64,000 nt of DNA from Azospira sp. I13 (GTDB taxonomy: Bacteria > Pseudomonadota > Gammaproteobacteria > Burkholderiales > Rhodocyclaceae): contig NZ_BFBP01000010.1 of the NCBI RefSeq assembly GCF_003112695.1, forward strand, positions 1-64,000. Direction: 5' to 3'. Below are positions 55,201-64,000 of the stretch, in pieces. The notes below the pieces were generated by a model that made no database searches, had not been told where the DNA came from, and was given only the letters and a program-made list of their open reading frames with translations. The translations under genes were made by a program, and so were the position numbers. The stretch's first letter is position 1, and each line of letters starts with the position of its first letter.

Positions 55201-56139
55201 CACACCTCCGCCTCCATCGGCATCAGCCTCTTCCCCGACGACGGCGAATCGGTGCCGGCGGTGATGCAGAACGCCGACACCGCCATGTATCACGCCAAGG
55301 CCATCGGTCGGAACAACTTCCAGTTCTTCGCTGCCGCCATGAACCGGGCCGCTACCGAGCGCCTGGAGCTGGAACGCAAACTGCGCCAGGCGGTGGCCAA
55401 CCAGGAATTCGAGCTGCACTACCAGCCCCAATTTGCCCTGGCGGCAGACCGCATCACCGGGGTGGAAGCCCTGCTGCGCTGGCGCCACCCGGACGACGGC
55501 CTGATTCCGCCGGACCGCTTCATTCCCATTGCCGAAGAAACCGGCCTCATCGTCGGCATCGGCGACTGGGTACTGGAGCGCGCCTGCCACCAACTCCAAG
55601 CCTGGCTGGCCCAGGGTCTGCCCCCACTGCGCATGGCGGTCAACCTCTCCACCCGGCAACTACGACAGCGAGAATTTCCGCAGCGCGTCGCAGCGATCCT
55701 GGCAGCAAGCAGAGTGCCCGCAGACCTCCTGGAGCTGGAGATCACCGAAAGTGGCGTCATGGAACACCCGGAGGAAGCCATCCAGACCTTGCACGCCCTC
55801 AACGACATGGGCGTCACCCTGGCCATCGACGACTTCGGCACCGGCTATTCCTCCCTTTCCTACCTCAAGCTTTTCCCCATCGACCGGCTGAAGATCGACC
55901 GTTCCTTCGTGCGTGACATCGAGCGGGACCCGGACGATGCGGCCATTGCCCGCGGCACCATTGCCCTGGCCCACAGCCTGGGCCTAGAAGTGGTGGCCGA
56001 AGGGGTGGAAACGGCAGCCCAGCTGGATATGCTGGCCACCGATGGCTGCGACGAAGTACAGGGCTACTTCTTCAGCCGCCCCCTGCCCGAAGCGGCGGCC
56101 ACCGAGTTCCTCGCCCAGCAGGCGCGCCGGGCAGGGTAA
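52285..56139 (+). CDS. Cache-PAS(4)-GGDEF-EAL cyclic-di-GMP protein
   Basis: A 1284-residue membrane sensor. Helix 1 (about 9-29) and helix 2 (about 295-315) bracket a periplasmic double-Cache-like domain. Four PAS domains follow: one PAS_3-like ([10 protein letters not shown]), two related PAS_7-like copies ([21 protein letters not shown] and [21 protein letters not shown]), and one PAS with [21 protein letters not shown]. The GGDEF (RLGGDEF) has an RxxD I-site (RESD). The EAL domain ([41 protein letters not shown]) is complete. Both activities are possible; the ligand is unknown. Divergent from the haem-motif GGDEF-EAL gene. Confidence 0.92.
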   Translation: MPSRRETQLQATVIAVFFLLAVSLGMANVYFAHTEEAAVREQVYQELQAVADLKVQQVTAWRSDRLAQARAWQDSLGLEEFLHRSALSPVQRDRVRHILRPMADYQDTREFLLLSGDGELVFETAPYPLNGYLGDATRNLFKAVEYSGQPQFSDLQLDDRQRPFIDLVMVIRSPRNDKRLGFLIQRIDPNITLYPLIQSWPVPSESAETLLVRREGEQVLFLNQLRHQDNTALRLHHPLSDPYLPAAHAVLGKNAPLEGQDYRQKAVLATSTAIPGTSWYVVAKVDKEEVFTPARQRNLMAYGLSLLLMLSGASFTLYLLRQQRLLFAEQQERERIAADKLHRTQDRLLEAQRIGRIGSWERDLRNNRLWWSEEAYHLVGLEANEEASYERFLSIVHPDDRQAVMEATDHRLHPNAPFSVEYRVILPDGSIRHFINRGGIVTDEAGTPLRASGTTQDITERKLAEEEFRRQSAQLAAVLHNLPQGISVFDEQLRLQLWNVGMQEVLGLPSEALYRGVPFEDLIRHPAQRGEYGPGDPEIYVQERKALAMQFRPHHFERTRPNGRTTLIQGEPLYDEGRLAGFVTTYTDITDTKEAQKRLEQQNTILQSILDNSPDGVALFDAELQMITCNARLKVLLDLPPSLFAEGLPALQSILDFNVARGEYGNRSPEQAVNEVLQLARAPEPRSFERIRPNGTVLHVRGVPLAAGGFVMVYTDVTQHRQAQERLLLAEKVFANSPEAIMICDLGNRIISVNRAFCDITGYGPDEVLGQDPRILSSGRHDKAFYAQMWQTLRDTGAWAGEIWDRRKNGEVYPKWMTINAVHDLQSGALTHYITLFSDITERKETEARIHHLAHHDPLTGLPNRFTLEARLEQSLADARRHGNKVAVMFMDLDRFKTINDSLGHAVGDSLLMEIAHRLRSSVRESDTVARLGGDEFVVVLPDVEGANDAAHVAGKIIEEVARDLRVGPHELHTSASIGISLFPDDGESVPAVMQNADTAMYHAKAIGRNNFQFFAAAMNRAATERLELERKLRQAVANQEFELHYQPQFALAADRITGVEALLRWRHPDDGLIPPDRFIPIAEETGLIVGIGDWVLERACHQLQAWLAQGLPPLRMAVNLSTRQLRQREFPQRVAAILAASRVPADLLELEITESGVMEHPEEAIQTLHALNDMGVTLAIDDFGTGYSSLSYLKLFPIDRLKIDRSFVRDIERDPDDAAIARGTIALAHSLGLEVVAEGVETAAQLDMLATDGCDEVQGYFFSRPLPEAAATEFLAQQARRAG

Positions 56140-56142
56140 AAT
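56137..56142 (+). promoter_or_regulatory. putative -10 element of fbp
   Basis: TAAAAT overlapping the stop codon of the upstream gene, followed by GGCCGCC, 61 bases before the fbp ATG. Confidence 0.33.
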
Positions 56143-56202
56143 GGCCGCCTTCGCCGCCCGGCCTTGCCGGCTGGCCACCTGTTTTCAGCACCAAGGAATT
56201 TC

Positions 56203-57219
56203 ATGTCCCACACTTCCCGTACCAGCCGCACCACCCTTTCCCGATACCTGATCGAAGCCCAGCGCGAGGAGCGCATCAACGCCGACCTGCGCTTCCTCAT
56301 CGAAGTCGTCGCCCGGGCCTGCAAGGCCATCTCCATCTCCATCGGCAAGGGCGCTCTCTCCGGTGTGCTGGGGGAAGCCGGCAGCGACAACGTGCAGGGC
56401 GAGGCCCAGAAAAAGCTGGACGTGATCTCCAACGAGATCCTGCTGGAGGCCAACGAATGGGGCGGCCATCTGGCGGCCATGGCCTCCGAGGAAATGGACG
56501 ATCCCCACCCCATTCCCAACCGCTACCCCAAGGGCGAATACCTGCTGATGTTCGACCCCCTGGATGGCTCCTCCAACATCGACATCAACGTTTCCGTCGG
56601 CACCATCTTCTCCGTGCTGCGCTGCCCCGAAGGCATGGAGCCGAATGAACAGGCCTTCCTCCAACCCGGCACCCAACAGCTGGCTGCCGGCTACGCCCTC
56701 TACGGCCCCAACACGCTGCTGGTGCTGACCCTGGGTGATGGCGTGCATTGCTTCACCCTGGATCGGGAAGTGGGTTCCTTCGTGCTGACCCAGGAAAATC
56801 TGCGCATCCCCGAAGACACCAAGGAATTCGCCATCAACATGTCCAACCAGCGCTTCTGGGAAGCGCCGGTACAACGCTACGTGGACGAACTGCTGCAGGG
56901 CAAGGACGGCCCTCGGGGCAAGGACTTCAACATGCGCTGGGTCGCCTCCATGGTGGCCGATGTGCACCGCATCCTCACCCGGGGCGGCGTCTTCATGTAC
57001 CCCCTGGACAGCAAGACGGCGGAAAAGGGTGGCAAGTTGCGCCTGATGTACGAAGCCAACCCCATGAGCCTGATCGTCGAGCAGGCCGGCGGCGCCGCCA
57101 CCACCGGCCGGGAACGCATTCTCGACCTGCAGCCGAACAAGCTGCATCAGCGGGTGCCGGTGGTGCTCGGCTCCAAGAACGAAGTCGAGCGGGTCACCGC
57201 TTACCACCAGGACCGCTGA
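56203..57219 (+). CDS. fbp: fructose-1,6-bisphosphatase, class I
   Basis: Hydrolyses fructose-1,6-bisphosphate in gluconeogenesis and the Calvin cycle. The 338-residue product has the metal site [33 protein letters not shown] (D-P-L-D-G-S-S), and the substrate site [14 protein letters not shown] with GGVFMYPLD and [20 protein letters not shown]. The ATG at 56203 has AAGGAA upstream and removes a non-conserved 13-residue extension. It is followed 21 bases later by phosphoribulokinase, so it heads a Calvin-type unit. Confidence 0.96.
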   Translation: MSHTSRTSRTTLSRYLIEAQREERINADLRFLIEVVARACKAISISIGKGALSGVLGEAGSDNVQGEAQKKLDVISNEILLEANEWGGHLAAMASEEMDDPHPIPNRYPKGEYLLMFDPLDGSSNIDINVSVGTIFSVLRCPEGMEPNEQAFLQPGTQQLAAGYALYGPNTLLVLTLGDGVHCFTLDREVGSFVLTQENLRIPEDTKEFAINMSNQRFWEAPVQRYVDELLQGKDGPRGKDFNMRWVASMVADVHRILTRGGVFMYPLDSKTAEKGGKLRLMYEANPMSLIVEQAGGAATTGRERILDLQPNKLHQRVPVVLGSKNEVERVTAYHQDR

Positions 57220-57240
57220 GCCGGTCCGGGAAGGAGGAGC

Positions 57241-58116
57241 ATGTCGGCCAAACACCCCATCATTGCCGTCACCGGCTCCTCCGGCGCGGGCACCAGCACC
57301 GTCCGCAAAACCTTCGAGTCGATTTTCCGCCGAGAAAAGATTAACGGCGCCATCGTCGAGGGCGACGCCTTTCACCGCTACACCCGGGCCGAAATGGGTC
57401 AGGCCATCGAGGCCGCCGAGCGGGAGGGGCACAAGCCCCCCTCCCACTTCGGCCCCGAGGCCAATCTGCTGGCCGAGCTGGAAGCGCTCTTTCGCGAATA
57501 CGGCGAGCGGGGCACCGGCAATATCCGCCAGTACATTCACGGCGCCGCCGAAGCCCGTCGCCACGACCAGCCCGAGGGCACCTTCACGCCCTGGGAATCC
57601 ATCCCCCCGGGTACCGACCTGCTCTTCTACGAAGGCCTGCATGGTGCCTACCAGGACCAGCGGATCGACGTGGCCCGCCATGCCGACCTGCTGATCGGCG
57701 TGGTGCCCATCATCAACCTGGAATGGATCCAGAAAATCCACCGGGATACCCGTACCCGGGGCTATTCCCTGGAGGCAGTGACCCACACCATCCTGCGCCG
57801 GATGCCGGATTACGTGCACCACATCACCTCCCAGTTTTCCCGCACCCACATCAACTTCCAGCGGGTACCGGTGGTGGACACCTCCAACCCCTTCATCGCC
57901 CGGGACATCCCCAGCAACGACGAGTCCTTCGTCGTCATCCGCTTCCGCGATCCCCGGGGGGTGGATTTCCCCTACCTGCTCAACATGATCGACGACTCCT
58001 TCATGTCCCGCCCCAACACCATCGTGGTGCCCGGTGGCAAGCAGGACCTGGCCATGCAGCTGATCCTCACCCCCCTTATCTGGCAGCTGGTGGAAGACCG
58101 CAGCCGGGGTGCCTGA
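57241..58116 (+). CDS. prk: phosphoribulokinase
   Basis: Makes ribulose-1,5-bisphosphate, the RuBisCO substrate, from ribulose-5-phosphate and ATP. The 291-residue product is of the short proteobacterial type. It has a Walker A variant VTGSSGAGTSTV, EGDAFHRYTR with the catalytic Asp and substrate-binding His/Arg, LLFYEGLHGAY (Walker B-like), and VTHTILRRMPDYVHHITSQFSRTHINFQRVP. PRK is diagnostic for the Calvin-Benson cycle, since no other common pathway uses it. The ATG at 57241 has a GGAGGAG ribosome site. Confidence 0.95.
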   Translation: MSAKHPIIAVTGSSGAGTSTVRKTFESIFRREKINGAIVEGDAFHRYTRAEMGQAIEAAEREGHKPPSHFGPEANLLAELEALFREYGERGTGNIRQYIHGAAEARRHDQPEGTFTPWESIPPGTDLLFYEGLHGAYQDQRIDVARHADLLIGVVPIINLEWIQKIHRDTRTRGYSLEAVTHTILRRMPDYVHHITSQFSRTHINFQRVPVVDTSNPFIARDIPSNDESFVVIRFRDPRGVDFPYLLNMIDDSFMSRPNTIVVPGGKQDLAMQLILTPLIWQLVEDRSRGA

Positions 58117-58323
58117 ACCAGGCGGCCCAGGAACCCAATACCGGCCGGGCTACGGCAGCGGCCGCCAGCCATGGCCTAAACGGCGGGGGGCCGGCTACCG
58201 TTCCAGACCCATTCCAGTGGAATCACCCCTCGGCGGCAGCCCTTGTGCTGCGGTGAATCTGGAAAAACCCCAGCATTTGGCGGATAATTCCGCCTCTTTC
58301 CCGCCTCCCCCCTTCCGGTGACC

Positions 58324-60309
58324 ATGCAATTCAATCCCCTCACCAGCGCCATCCGTGCCCTCGCCATGGATGCGGTCCAGAAAGCCAATTCCGGTCACCC
58401 CGGCATGCCCATGGGCATGGCCGAAATCGCCGAAGTCCTGTGGCGGCGCCACATGAAGCACAATCCGGCCAACCCCCGGTGGGCCGACCGGGATCGCTTC
58501 GTGCTCTCCAACGGCCACGGTTCCATGCTGCTCTACAGCCTGCTGCACCTGACCGGCTACGACGTCTCCATCGACGACCTGAAGAACTTCCGCCAGCTGC
58601 ACAGCAAGACCCCGGGCCACCCAGAAGTGGGCTACACCCCCGGCATCGAGACCACCACCGGCCCCCTGGGCCAGGGCATCACCAACGCCGTGGGCCTGGC
58701 CCTGGCGGAAAAGATTCTGGCGGCTGAATTCAACCAGCCCGGCCACGACATCGTGGACCACCACACCTACGTCTTCCTCGGCGACGGCTGTCTCATGGAA
58801 GGCGTCTCCCACGAAGCCTGTTCCCTGGCCGGCACCCTGGGCCTGGGCAAGCTGATCGCCTTCTACGACGACAACGGCATCTCCATCGACGGCCACGTCG
58901 AAGGCTGGTTCACCGACGACACCCCAAAGCGCTTCGAAGCATACGGCTGGCAGGTCATCCCCAATGTGGACGGCCACAACGCCACCGCCATCGAGGCCGC
59001 CCTGCTGCAGGCCAAGGCCGAAGGCAACAAGCCCACCCTGATCTGCTGCAAGACCAAGATCGGCATGGGCTCCCCCAACAAGGCCGACAGTCACGACGTG
59101 CACGGCGCCCCCCTGGGCGATGCGGAAATCGCCGCCACCCGGGCTGCCATCGGCTGGAACCACGCCCCCTTCGAAATCCCCGCCGACGTGTACGCCGCCT
59201 GGGACGGCAAGGCCAAGGGCCAGGCCGCCGAAGGCCAGTGGAACGAACGCTTCGCCGCCTACGCTGCCGCTTTCCCGGCCCAGGCCGCCGAATTCCAGCG
59301 CCGCATGGCCGGCAAGCTGCCCGCCAACTGGCAGCAGGTGGTGGATGCCTACATCGCCGACACCGCAGCCAAGGCCGAGAACATCGCCACCCGCAAGGCC
59401 AGCCAGAACGCCATCGCCGCCCTGGTGCCGAACCTGCCGGAAGTAGTGGGCGGCTCCGCCGACCTGGCCGGTTCCAACCTGACCCTGTGGAAGGCCGCCA
59501 AGGGCGTCACCCGCAAGGACGGCGGCAACTACGTCTATTACGGCGTGCGCGAATTCGGCATGACCGCCATCGCCAACGGCCTGGCCCTGCACGGTGGCCT
59601 GATCCCCTACACCGCCACCTTCCTGGTGTTCTCCGACTACGCCCGCAACGCCATCCGCATGGCGGCGCTGATGAAGCAGCGCCAGATCATGGTCTACACC
59701 CATGACTCCATCGGCCTGGGCGAGGACGGCCCGACCCACCAGCCGGTGGAACACGTGCCTTCCCTGCGCCTGATCCCCAACCTGGACGTGTGGCGTCCCG
59801 CCGACTCCACCGAGACCGCCGTGGCCTGGGCCAATGCCGTGGAACGCCATGACGGTCCTTCCGTCCTGGCCCTGTCCCGCCAGAACCTGCCCAATGTCAC
59901 CGCCGGCATCAGCGCCGAGACCATCCGCCGCGGCGGCTACGTGCTGTCCGAGGCCAAGGGCGAAGCCCAGGTGGTGCTGATCGCCACCGGCTCCGAGATC
60001 AAGCTGGCCCTGGATGCCCAGAAGGCCCTGGGCGACGAGGGCATCGCCGCCCGTGTCGTCTCCATGCCCTGCGTCGAAGCCTTTGAACGCCAGGACGCCG
60101 CCTACCGGGAACAGGTGCTGGGCACCTGCCGCAAGCGCGTCGCCATCGAAGCCGCCCACTCCGGCCTGTGGCACAAGTACGTGGGCCGTCACGGCGCCGT
60201 GGTCAGCATCGACCGCTTCGGCGAGTCCGCCCCCGCCGGCAAGCTGTTCGAGATGTTCGGTTTCACCGTGGCCAACGTGGTGAAGACCGTCAAGGAAGTG
60301 CTGGAATAA
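58324..60309 (+). CDS. tkt: transketolase
   Basis: Thiamine-diphosphate enzyme moving two-carbon units in the pentose phosphate and Calvin pathways. The 661-residue product has [32 protein letters not shown], the cofactor motif [52 protein letters not shown] and [19 protein letters not shown]. The ATG at 58324 was chosen; a GTG six bases upstream is the other choice. It stands between prk and gap. The 207-base gap to prk shows no gene and may carry a promoter. Confidence 0.96.
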   Translation: MQFNPLTSAIRALAMDAVQKANSGHPGMPMGMAEIAEVLWRRHMKHNPANPRWADRDRFVLSNGHGSMLLYSLLHLTGYDVSIDDLKNFRQLHSKTPGHPEVGYTPGIETTTGPLGQGITNAVGLALAEKILAAEFNQPGHDIVDHHTYVFLGDGCLMEGVSHEACSLAGTLGLGKLIAFYDDNGISIDGHVEGWFTDDTPKRFEAYGWQVIPNVDGHNATAIEAALLQAKAEGNKPTLICCKTKIGMGSPNKADSHDVHGAPLGDAEIAATRAAIGWNHAPFEIPADVYAAWDGKAKGQAAEGQWNERFAAYAAAFPAQAAEFQRRMAGKLPANWQQVVDAYIADTAAKAENIATRKASQNAIAALVPNLPEVVGGSADLAGSNLTLWKAAKGVTRKDGGNYVYYGVREFGMTAIANGLALHGGLIPYTATFLVFSDYARNAIRMAALMKQRQIMVYTHDSIGLGEDGPTHQPVEHVPSLRLIPNLDVWRPADSTETAVAWANAVERHDGPSVLALSRQNLPNVTAGISAETIRRGGYVLSEAKGEAQVVLIATGSEIKLALDAQKALGDEGIAARVVSMPCVEAFERQDAAYREQVLGTCRKRVAIEAAHSGLWHKYVGRHGAVVSIDRFGESAPAGKLFEMFGFTVANVVKTVKEVLE

Positions 60310-60370
60310 AAGGAAGGGCTGCCCCGGCCACGGGGCGCGTCAGGTTTTTTAGATAGAGGAGAGAAGTGCC

Positions 60371-61399
60371 ATGGCTATCAAGGTTGCCATCAACGGTTTC
60401 GGTCGTATCGGTCGCTGCACCCTGCGGGCGATCTACGAGCAGGGTCTGCAGAATGAGTTCGACGTGGTTGCCATCAACGCCTCCGGCGACCTGGCCACCA
60501 ACGCCCACCTGCTGAAGTACGACACCACCCACGGCCGCTTCGGCACCTCCGTGGAGACCGAGGGCGAGAACTGCATCATCATCGATGGCAAGAAGATCCC
60601 CTTCTACTCCACCAAGAACCCCAAGGACATCGACTGGTCCAAGCACGGCGTGGAAGTGCTGCTGGAATGCACCGGCGCCTACACCACCAAGGAAAAGGCC
60701 CAGGCCCTGCTGCAGCAGGGTGCCAAGCGGGTGCTGATCTCCGCCCCCGGCGGCGACGACGTGGACACCACCATCGTCATGGGCGTTAACGAAGGCGTGC
60801 TCAAGGCCGACATGACCGTGGTCTCCAACGCCTCCTGCACCACCAACTGCCTGGCCCCCGTGGCCAAGGTGCTGGCCGAGAGCGTCGGCATCAAGCAAGC
60901 CCTGATGACCACCGTGCACGCCTACACCAACGACCAGGTGACCGTGGACGTGCGCCACAAGGACCTGCGCCGCGCCCGTGCTGCCGCCGCCAACATCATC
61001 CCCACCAAGACCGGCGCCGCCAAGGCCGTCGGCCTGGTGCTGCCCCAGCTGGCCGGCAAGTTCGACGGCTTCTCCCTGCGCGTGCCCACCATCAACGTCT
61101 CCCTGGTGGACCTGACCTTCACCGCCGAGCGCGCCACCACCAAGGAAGAAATCAACGAACTGATGACCGCCGCTGCCAAGGGCCCCCTGAAGGGCATCAT
61201 GGCGGTGAACAACGAGCCCCTGGTTTCCTCCGACTTCAACCACACCACCGTCTCCTCCACCTTCGATGCCACCCAGACCCGGGTCATCAAGGGTGCCGAC
61301 GGCTCCGTGCTGGTGAAGGTGCTGGCCTGGTACGACAACGAGTGGGGCTACTCCTGCCGCATGCTGGACGCCGCCCGCGCCTGGATGGCCGCCAAGTAA
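60371..61399 (+). CDS. gap: glyceraldehyde-3-phosphate dehydrogenase, type I
   Basis: Interconverts glyceraldehyde-3-phosphate and 1,3-bisphosphoglycerate. The 342-residue product has [17 protein letters not shown], the active site [17 protein letters not shown] with the catalytic Cys, and [17 protein letters not shown]. After the second strand it reads [23 protein letters not shown]. The Asp that fixes NAD in glycolytic enzymes is replaced, and the pattern resembles the chloroplast and cyanobacterial Gap that accepts NADPH. With prk and tkt upstream, a Calvin-cycle role is likely. A weak hairpin and T6 (60321-60350) lie between tkt and this gene. Confidence 0.95.
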   Translation: MAIKVAINGFGRIGRCTLRAIYEQGLQNEFDVVAINASGDLATNAHLLKYDTTHGRFGTSVETEGENCIIIDGKKIPFYSTKNPKDIDWSKHGVEVLLECTGAYTTKEKAQALLQQGAKRVLISAPGGDDVDTTIVMGVNEGVLKADMTVVSNASCTTNCLAPVAKVLAESVGIKQALMTTVHAYTNDQVTVDVRHKDLRRARAAAANIIPTKTGAAKAVGLVLPQLAGKFDGFSLRVPTINVSLVDLTFTAERATTKEEINELMTAAAKGPLKGIMAVNNEPLVSSDFNHTTVSSTFDATQTRVIKGADGSVLVKVLAWYDNEWGYSCRMLDAARAWMAAK

Positions 61400-61422
61400 G
61401 CGCCCTCCGCCCAAGGCAAAAG

Positions 61423-61459
61423 AAAACCGCCGGTTCCCGCAAGGGGCCGGCGGTTTTTT
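61423..61459 (+). terminator. terminator of gap
   Basis: AAAACCGCCGG pairs with CCGGCGGTTTT, with a 13-base loop, followed by T6 in all. The A-rich left flank means it could also stop the minus-strand gene. Confidence 0.87.
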
Positions 61460-61595
61460 CATGACACCCGGAAAGAGTGAAAGGCCTGGCTGAGTTCAGG
61501 AAAAATCAGGGAAAGCCCAGGCAAGCTGCCGGCGGAATCGGTGGGCCATAAGGGCGAGATCGAGCCGAAAGCGGTCAGGATCAGGCGGAGGCAGG

Positions 61596-62171
61596 TCAGG
61601 CAGAGGTCGTCGTGTGTCCGCCGTTGACCGCCTGCTGCAACAAGCGATATTCCGCCATGCCGGCCACGCCCGCCCCTTCGCCAGCGGCGCCGGCAGGTGC
61701 GAAGGGGTTACGCCCCTGCATCAGCCCGGCAGTGGCAGACTGCTGCAAGGTCACCGCATCGGGATGGGATTCATCCTTGGCCAGCAGGCGCTCCCGAATC
61801 TTGCGGGCGATATCGGCTTCCACCGCCTCCCGCTTTTCCGGCGGCAAGGCATTAAGGTCGTCCTCGGTCATGCCCATTTCCTTGAGAATGGCATCCCGCA
61901 TGTGTTCGGCCGGGCTCTTGTCCAGGTAATCCTGCAATTCCTTGCGCAGGGAATCCCGCTTGGCTTCGGCGGCAGCGATACGAGCCTTTTCCTTGGCGGC
62001 TTCACTGACAGGTTCCAACTTTTCGGAGGCCAGGCCACCGCTGCTGCCGGACTGGCTGGCAGCCACCGAGTTCTGGAAATCGCTGGCCGCAGCCGCGGTA
62101 CCGGTGCGGGATGCCGGGCCGCTGACCAGGGCAAGATTGCTCAGGCGGGAATGAATGGCAGAAATGCTCAT
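61596..62171 (-). CDS. 191-residue protein of unknown function, charged helical core
   Basis: I do not recognise this protein. It starts MSISAIHSRLSNLALVSG, without signal peptide or membrane helix. Residues about 20-60 are Ser/Ala/Gly-rich and look disordered. About 60-135 is highly charged and helical (EAAKEKARIAAAEAKRDSLRKELQDYL, MGMTEDDLNALPPEKREAVEADIARKIRERL). The tail is Gly/Ala-rich. ATG 62171 has a GAGGAG ribosome site, which decides against an upstream frame extension to 62351. It lies opposite the carbon genes between gap and epd. Confidence 0.75.
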   Translation of the reverse strand: MSISAIHSRLSNLALVSGPASRTGTAAAASDFQNSVAASQSGSSGGLASEKLEPVSEAAKEKARIAAAEAKRDSLRKELQDYLDKSPAEHMRDAILKEMGMTEDDLNALPPEKREAVEADIARKIRERLLAKDESHPDAVTLQQSATAGLMQGRNPFAPAGAAGEGAGVAGMAEYRLLQQAVNGGHTTTSA

Positions 62172-62403
62172 AATGGAACTCCTCGGGCCAATGCCCAATC
62201 GACAGCCCCTTTCAGCAAAAGCCATGCCTGCGGTATTTGCCAGAGAATTGACCCCGGCAGCGGTGGAAAACGGCAGGGCGGCAAGGACAATGCGACATTT
62301 ATTGCCGGCAAAAATGCCGCCATCCTGCAGATCTTGCCGCCCCGGCAGCATAAATCTCCCGCCGCCTTCGGCAAAGCCCCTCGGATTTACCGGCGCAACC
62401 CTG

Positions 62404-62409
62404 TAAAAT
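62404..62409 (+). promoter_or_regulatory. putative -10 element of epd
   Basis: TGTAAAAT (extended -10 form), 41 bases before the GTG start of epd, followed by CACGGCC. No good -35. The region 62172-62403 shows no other gene. Confidence 0.36.
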
Positions 62410-62449
62410 CACGGCCTTCCCTCCACCCACCCGACTCCACTCCGCCACC

Positions 62450-63502
62450 GTGTCCGGCTCTTCCCGCCCCGTCCGCCTCGCCATCAATGGCTATGGCCGC
62501 ATTGGCCGCTGCTTCTTGCGGGCCCTCCACGAAGCCGGCCTGGCCGAGACCTTCCAGGTGGTGGCCATCAATGAGCCGGCCAATGGCGAAAGCATCGCCT
62601 ACCTGACCCGTTTCGACTCCACCCACGGCCGCTTTCCCGCCGACGTGGCCCTGGAAGGCCAGGCCCTGGTGATTGACGGGCGCCCCATCCAGCTGACCCA
62701 TGCCGACACCCCGGAAGGCGTGGACTGGCGCAGCCTGAAGATCGACCTGCTGGTGGAATGCTCCGGCCAGTACAGCAACCGGGCCGGTCTGCGCCGTTTC
62801 ATCGACGCCGGCTGCCCCCGGGTGTTGCTCTCCCACCCCGCCAACAGCGCCCACGACGTGGATGCCACGGTAGTCTTCGGCCTCAACCACGAGCGGCTGA
62901 GCGGCGACGAGCGCATCGTCTCCAACGCCTCCTGCACCACCAATGCCGTGGTGCCGGTGCTGGAACTGCTGCAGCGGGAGATCGGCATCGAACAGGTGCT
63001 GCTCACCACCCTGCATTCGGTGATGAACGACCAGCCCTTGGCGGATGGTTACCACCACAGCGACCTGCGCCGCACCCGCTCCGCCATGCAGTCCATGATT
63101 CCCGTCTCCACCGGCCTCGCCCGGGGCGTCGAGCGGCTGCTGCCGGACCTGGCCGGCAAGGTCCAGGCCAAGGCCATCCGGGTGCCTACCCTGAACGTCT
63201 CGGCCATCGACCTGGTGGTCGCCCTGGCCGCGGATTGCGATACCCAGCGCATCAACGAACTGCTGCAGCAGGCCGCTGCCGGCCCCTGGCAAGGGGTATT
63301 GACCGCCTCCGCCGCACCCCACGCCTCCATCGATTTCAACCACGACCCCCATTCGGCCATCGTCGATACCACCCAGACCCGGGCCAACGGCCCGCGCCTG
63401 TTCAACCTCTTCATCTGGTTCGACAACGAATGGGGCTTCGCCAACCGCATGGTGGACGTGGCCCGCTGCTGGCACCGGGCCTGGGAGCCGCACAAAACCT
63501 GA
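62450..63502 (+). CDS. epd: erythrose-4-phosphate dehydrogenase (GAPDH paralogue)
   Basis: Oxidises erythrose-4-phosphate to 4-phosphoerythronate, an early step to pyridoxal phosphate. The 350-residue product is GAPDH-like, but has Epd hallmarks: INEPANGESIAYLTRFDSTHGRF after the nucleotide fold, [17 protein letters not shown] with the catalytic Cys but Ala replacing the second Cys of SCTTNC, and LHSVMNDQPLADGYHHSDLRRTRSAMQSMIPVSTG. Starts with GTG at 62450. In many proteobacteria epd is followed by pgk, as here. A GAPDH side activity cannot be ruled out. Confidence 0.9.
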   Translation: MSGSSRPVRLAINGYGRIGRCFLRALHEAGLAETFQVVAINEPANGESIAYLTRFDSTHGRFPADVALEGQALVIDGRPIQLTHADTPEGVDWRSLKIDLLVECSGQYSNRAGLRRFIDAGCPRVLLSHPANSAHDVDATVVFGLNHERLSGDERIVSNASCTTNAVVPVLELLQREIGIEQVLLTTLHSVMNDQPLADGYHHSDLRRTRSAMQSMIPVSTGLARGVERLLPDLAGKVQAKAIRVPTLNVSAIDLVVALAADCDTQRINELLQQAAAGPWQGVLTASAAPHASIDFNHDPHSAIVDTTQTRANGPRLFNLFIWFDNEWGFANRMVDVARCWHRAWEPHKT

Positions 63503-63557
63503 CAACCCTCGCCCCGGCGACACCCGGCGGGGCAGCCATTGCATTCACGACTCGGTG

Positions 63558-63577
63558 TTCTCTGTGCCCTCCGGGGC
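63558..63577 (+). repeat. degenerate half copy of the CACAGAGG-type repeat
   Basis: TTCTCTGTGCCCTCCGGGGC agrees at 17 of 20 positions with the right arm of the hemC-hemD repeat (CTCTCTGTGCCCTCTGTGGC). It lies in the 105-base gap before pgk. Confidence 0.45.
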
Positions 63578-63607
63578 CCACGCATTCCCTCTTTTACGGA
63601 GACAAAC

Positions 63608-64000
63608 ATGAACGTTCTCAAACTCGCCGACCTCGACATCCAGGGCAAGCGCGTCTTCATCCGCGCCGACCTCAACGTGCCTCAGGATGAAACCGGCCGC
63701 ATCACCGACGACACCCGCATCCGCGCTTCCGTGCCGGCTATCAAGCTGGCCCTGGAAAAGGGCGCCGCGGTCATGGTCACTTCCCACCTGGGCCGTCCCA
63801 CCGAAGGCGAAATGAAGCCCGAGGACAGCCTGGCCCCCATCGCCCATCGCCTGGCCGAACTGCTGGGCCGCAAGGTGCCGGTGATCGACAACTGGGTGGA
63901 CGGCGGTTTCGACGTGAAGCCCGGCGACGTGGTGCTGCTGGAAAACTGCCGCGTGAACAAGGGCGAGAAGAAGAACAACGACGAACTGGCGCAGAAGCTG
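63608..64000 (+). CDS. pgk: phosphoglycerate kinase, N-terminal part (runs off the window)
   Basis: Interconverts 1,3-bisphosphoglycerate and 3-phosphoglycerate. Only the first 131 codons are inside the window. They carry the PGK signatures [26 protein letters not shown] and [14 protein letters not shown], then [14 protein letters not shown] where the usual reading is LLENVRF. ATG 63608 has GGAG upstream. It follows epd and completes a lower-glycolysis and Calvin set with gap. Confidence 0.95.
   Translation, partial: MNVLKLADLDIQGKRVFIRADLNVPQDETGRITDDTRIRASVPAIKLALEKGAAVMVTSHLGRPTEGEMKPEDSLAPIAHRLAELLGRKVPVIDNWVDGGFDVKPGDVVLLENCRVNKGEKKNNDELAQKL

Overview
The window is a dense, GC-rich chromosomal segment of housekeeping and signalling genes. 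Gene content and order point to a betaproteobacterium, most likely of the Rhodocyclales (Azospira/Dechlorosoma-like). The clues are the order dusB-fis-purH-purD, a hemC-hemD-hemX-hemY block divergent from ppc, a pyruvate dehydrogenase operon whose E3 carries its own lipoyl domain, a classical two-domain ArgA, and an fbp-prk-tkt-gap block. This assignment comes from gene content and remembered synteny, not from a database match. No tRNA, rRNA, CRISPR array, insertion sequence or prophage was seen.

Layout. 0.1-7.2 kb: tRNA modification (dusB), nucleoid protein (fis), purine synthesis (purH, purD), a membrane diguanylate cyclase and aerobic coproporphyrinogen oxidase (hemF). 7.4-12 kb, minus strand: a small zinc-ribbon protein and the haem genes hemY, hemX, hemD, hemC. 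12.2-21.7 kb, plus strand: PEP carboxylase, a SatP-type acetate transporter with a good promoter and a structured leader, an acyl-CoA synthetase, a DegP/MucD-type protease, an anchored FxLYD-like protein, a DedA-rhodanese fusion and a TPMT-like methyltransferase. 21.9-23.8 kb, minus strand: a dihaem cytochrome c4, two tiny cysteine-rich proteins and a nitroreductase. 24-28.6 kb: an envelope-modification operon (response regulator, sensor kinase, phosphoethanolamine transferase, PAP2 phosphatase). 28.6-33.4 kb: a FixLJ-like pair facing away from an ABC substrate-binding protein. 33.8-39.9 kb: aceE-aceF-lpdA. 40-49.5 kb: an unknown 561-residue protein, rpiA, phoU, a secreted small protein, an iron-trafficking protein, argA, a polyphosphate:AMP phosphotransferase, rsmE, a thioredoxin-fold protein and an inositol-monophosphatase-family enzyme. 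49.6-56.1 kb: two large divergent GGDEF-EAL proteins, one with a periplasmic c-type haem motif. 56.2-64 kb: Calvin-Benson-type carbon genes fbp, prk, tkt, gap, then epd and the start of pgk, with one unknown gene on the opposite strand.

How the parts fit. The haem genes, the cytochrome c4 and the haem-motif GGDEF-EAL protein suit a respiratory organism that watches its redox state. Prk with Fbp, Tkt and a GAPDH whose cofactor region looks NADP-tolerant suggests Calvin-cycle capacity, but RuBisCO is not in the window. Acetate uptake, acyl-CoA activation, PEP carboxylase and pyruvate dehydrogenase cover organic-acid metabolism. Three c-di-GMP enzymes and two two-component systems make the window rich in signalling.

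The most original observations are: the haem-motif GGDEF-EAL sensor; the tandem cysteine-rich microproteins behind an FNR-like box; an 11-bp tandem direct repeat in the eptA promoter; a CpxR-like or palindromic site before the DegP homologue; the leader of the acetate transporter; three near-identical lipoyl domains across aceF and lpdA; and a recurring TAGAAT/TATAAT plus GC-rich discriminator before many genes.
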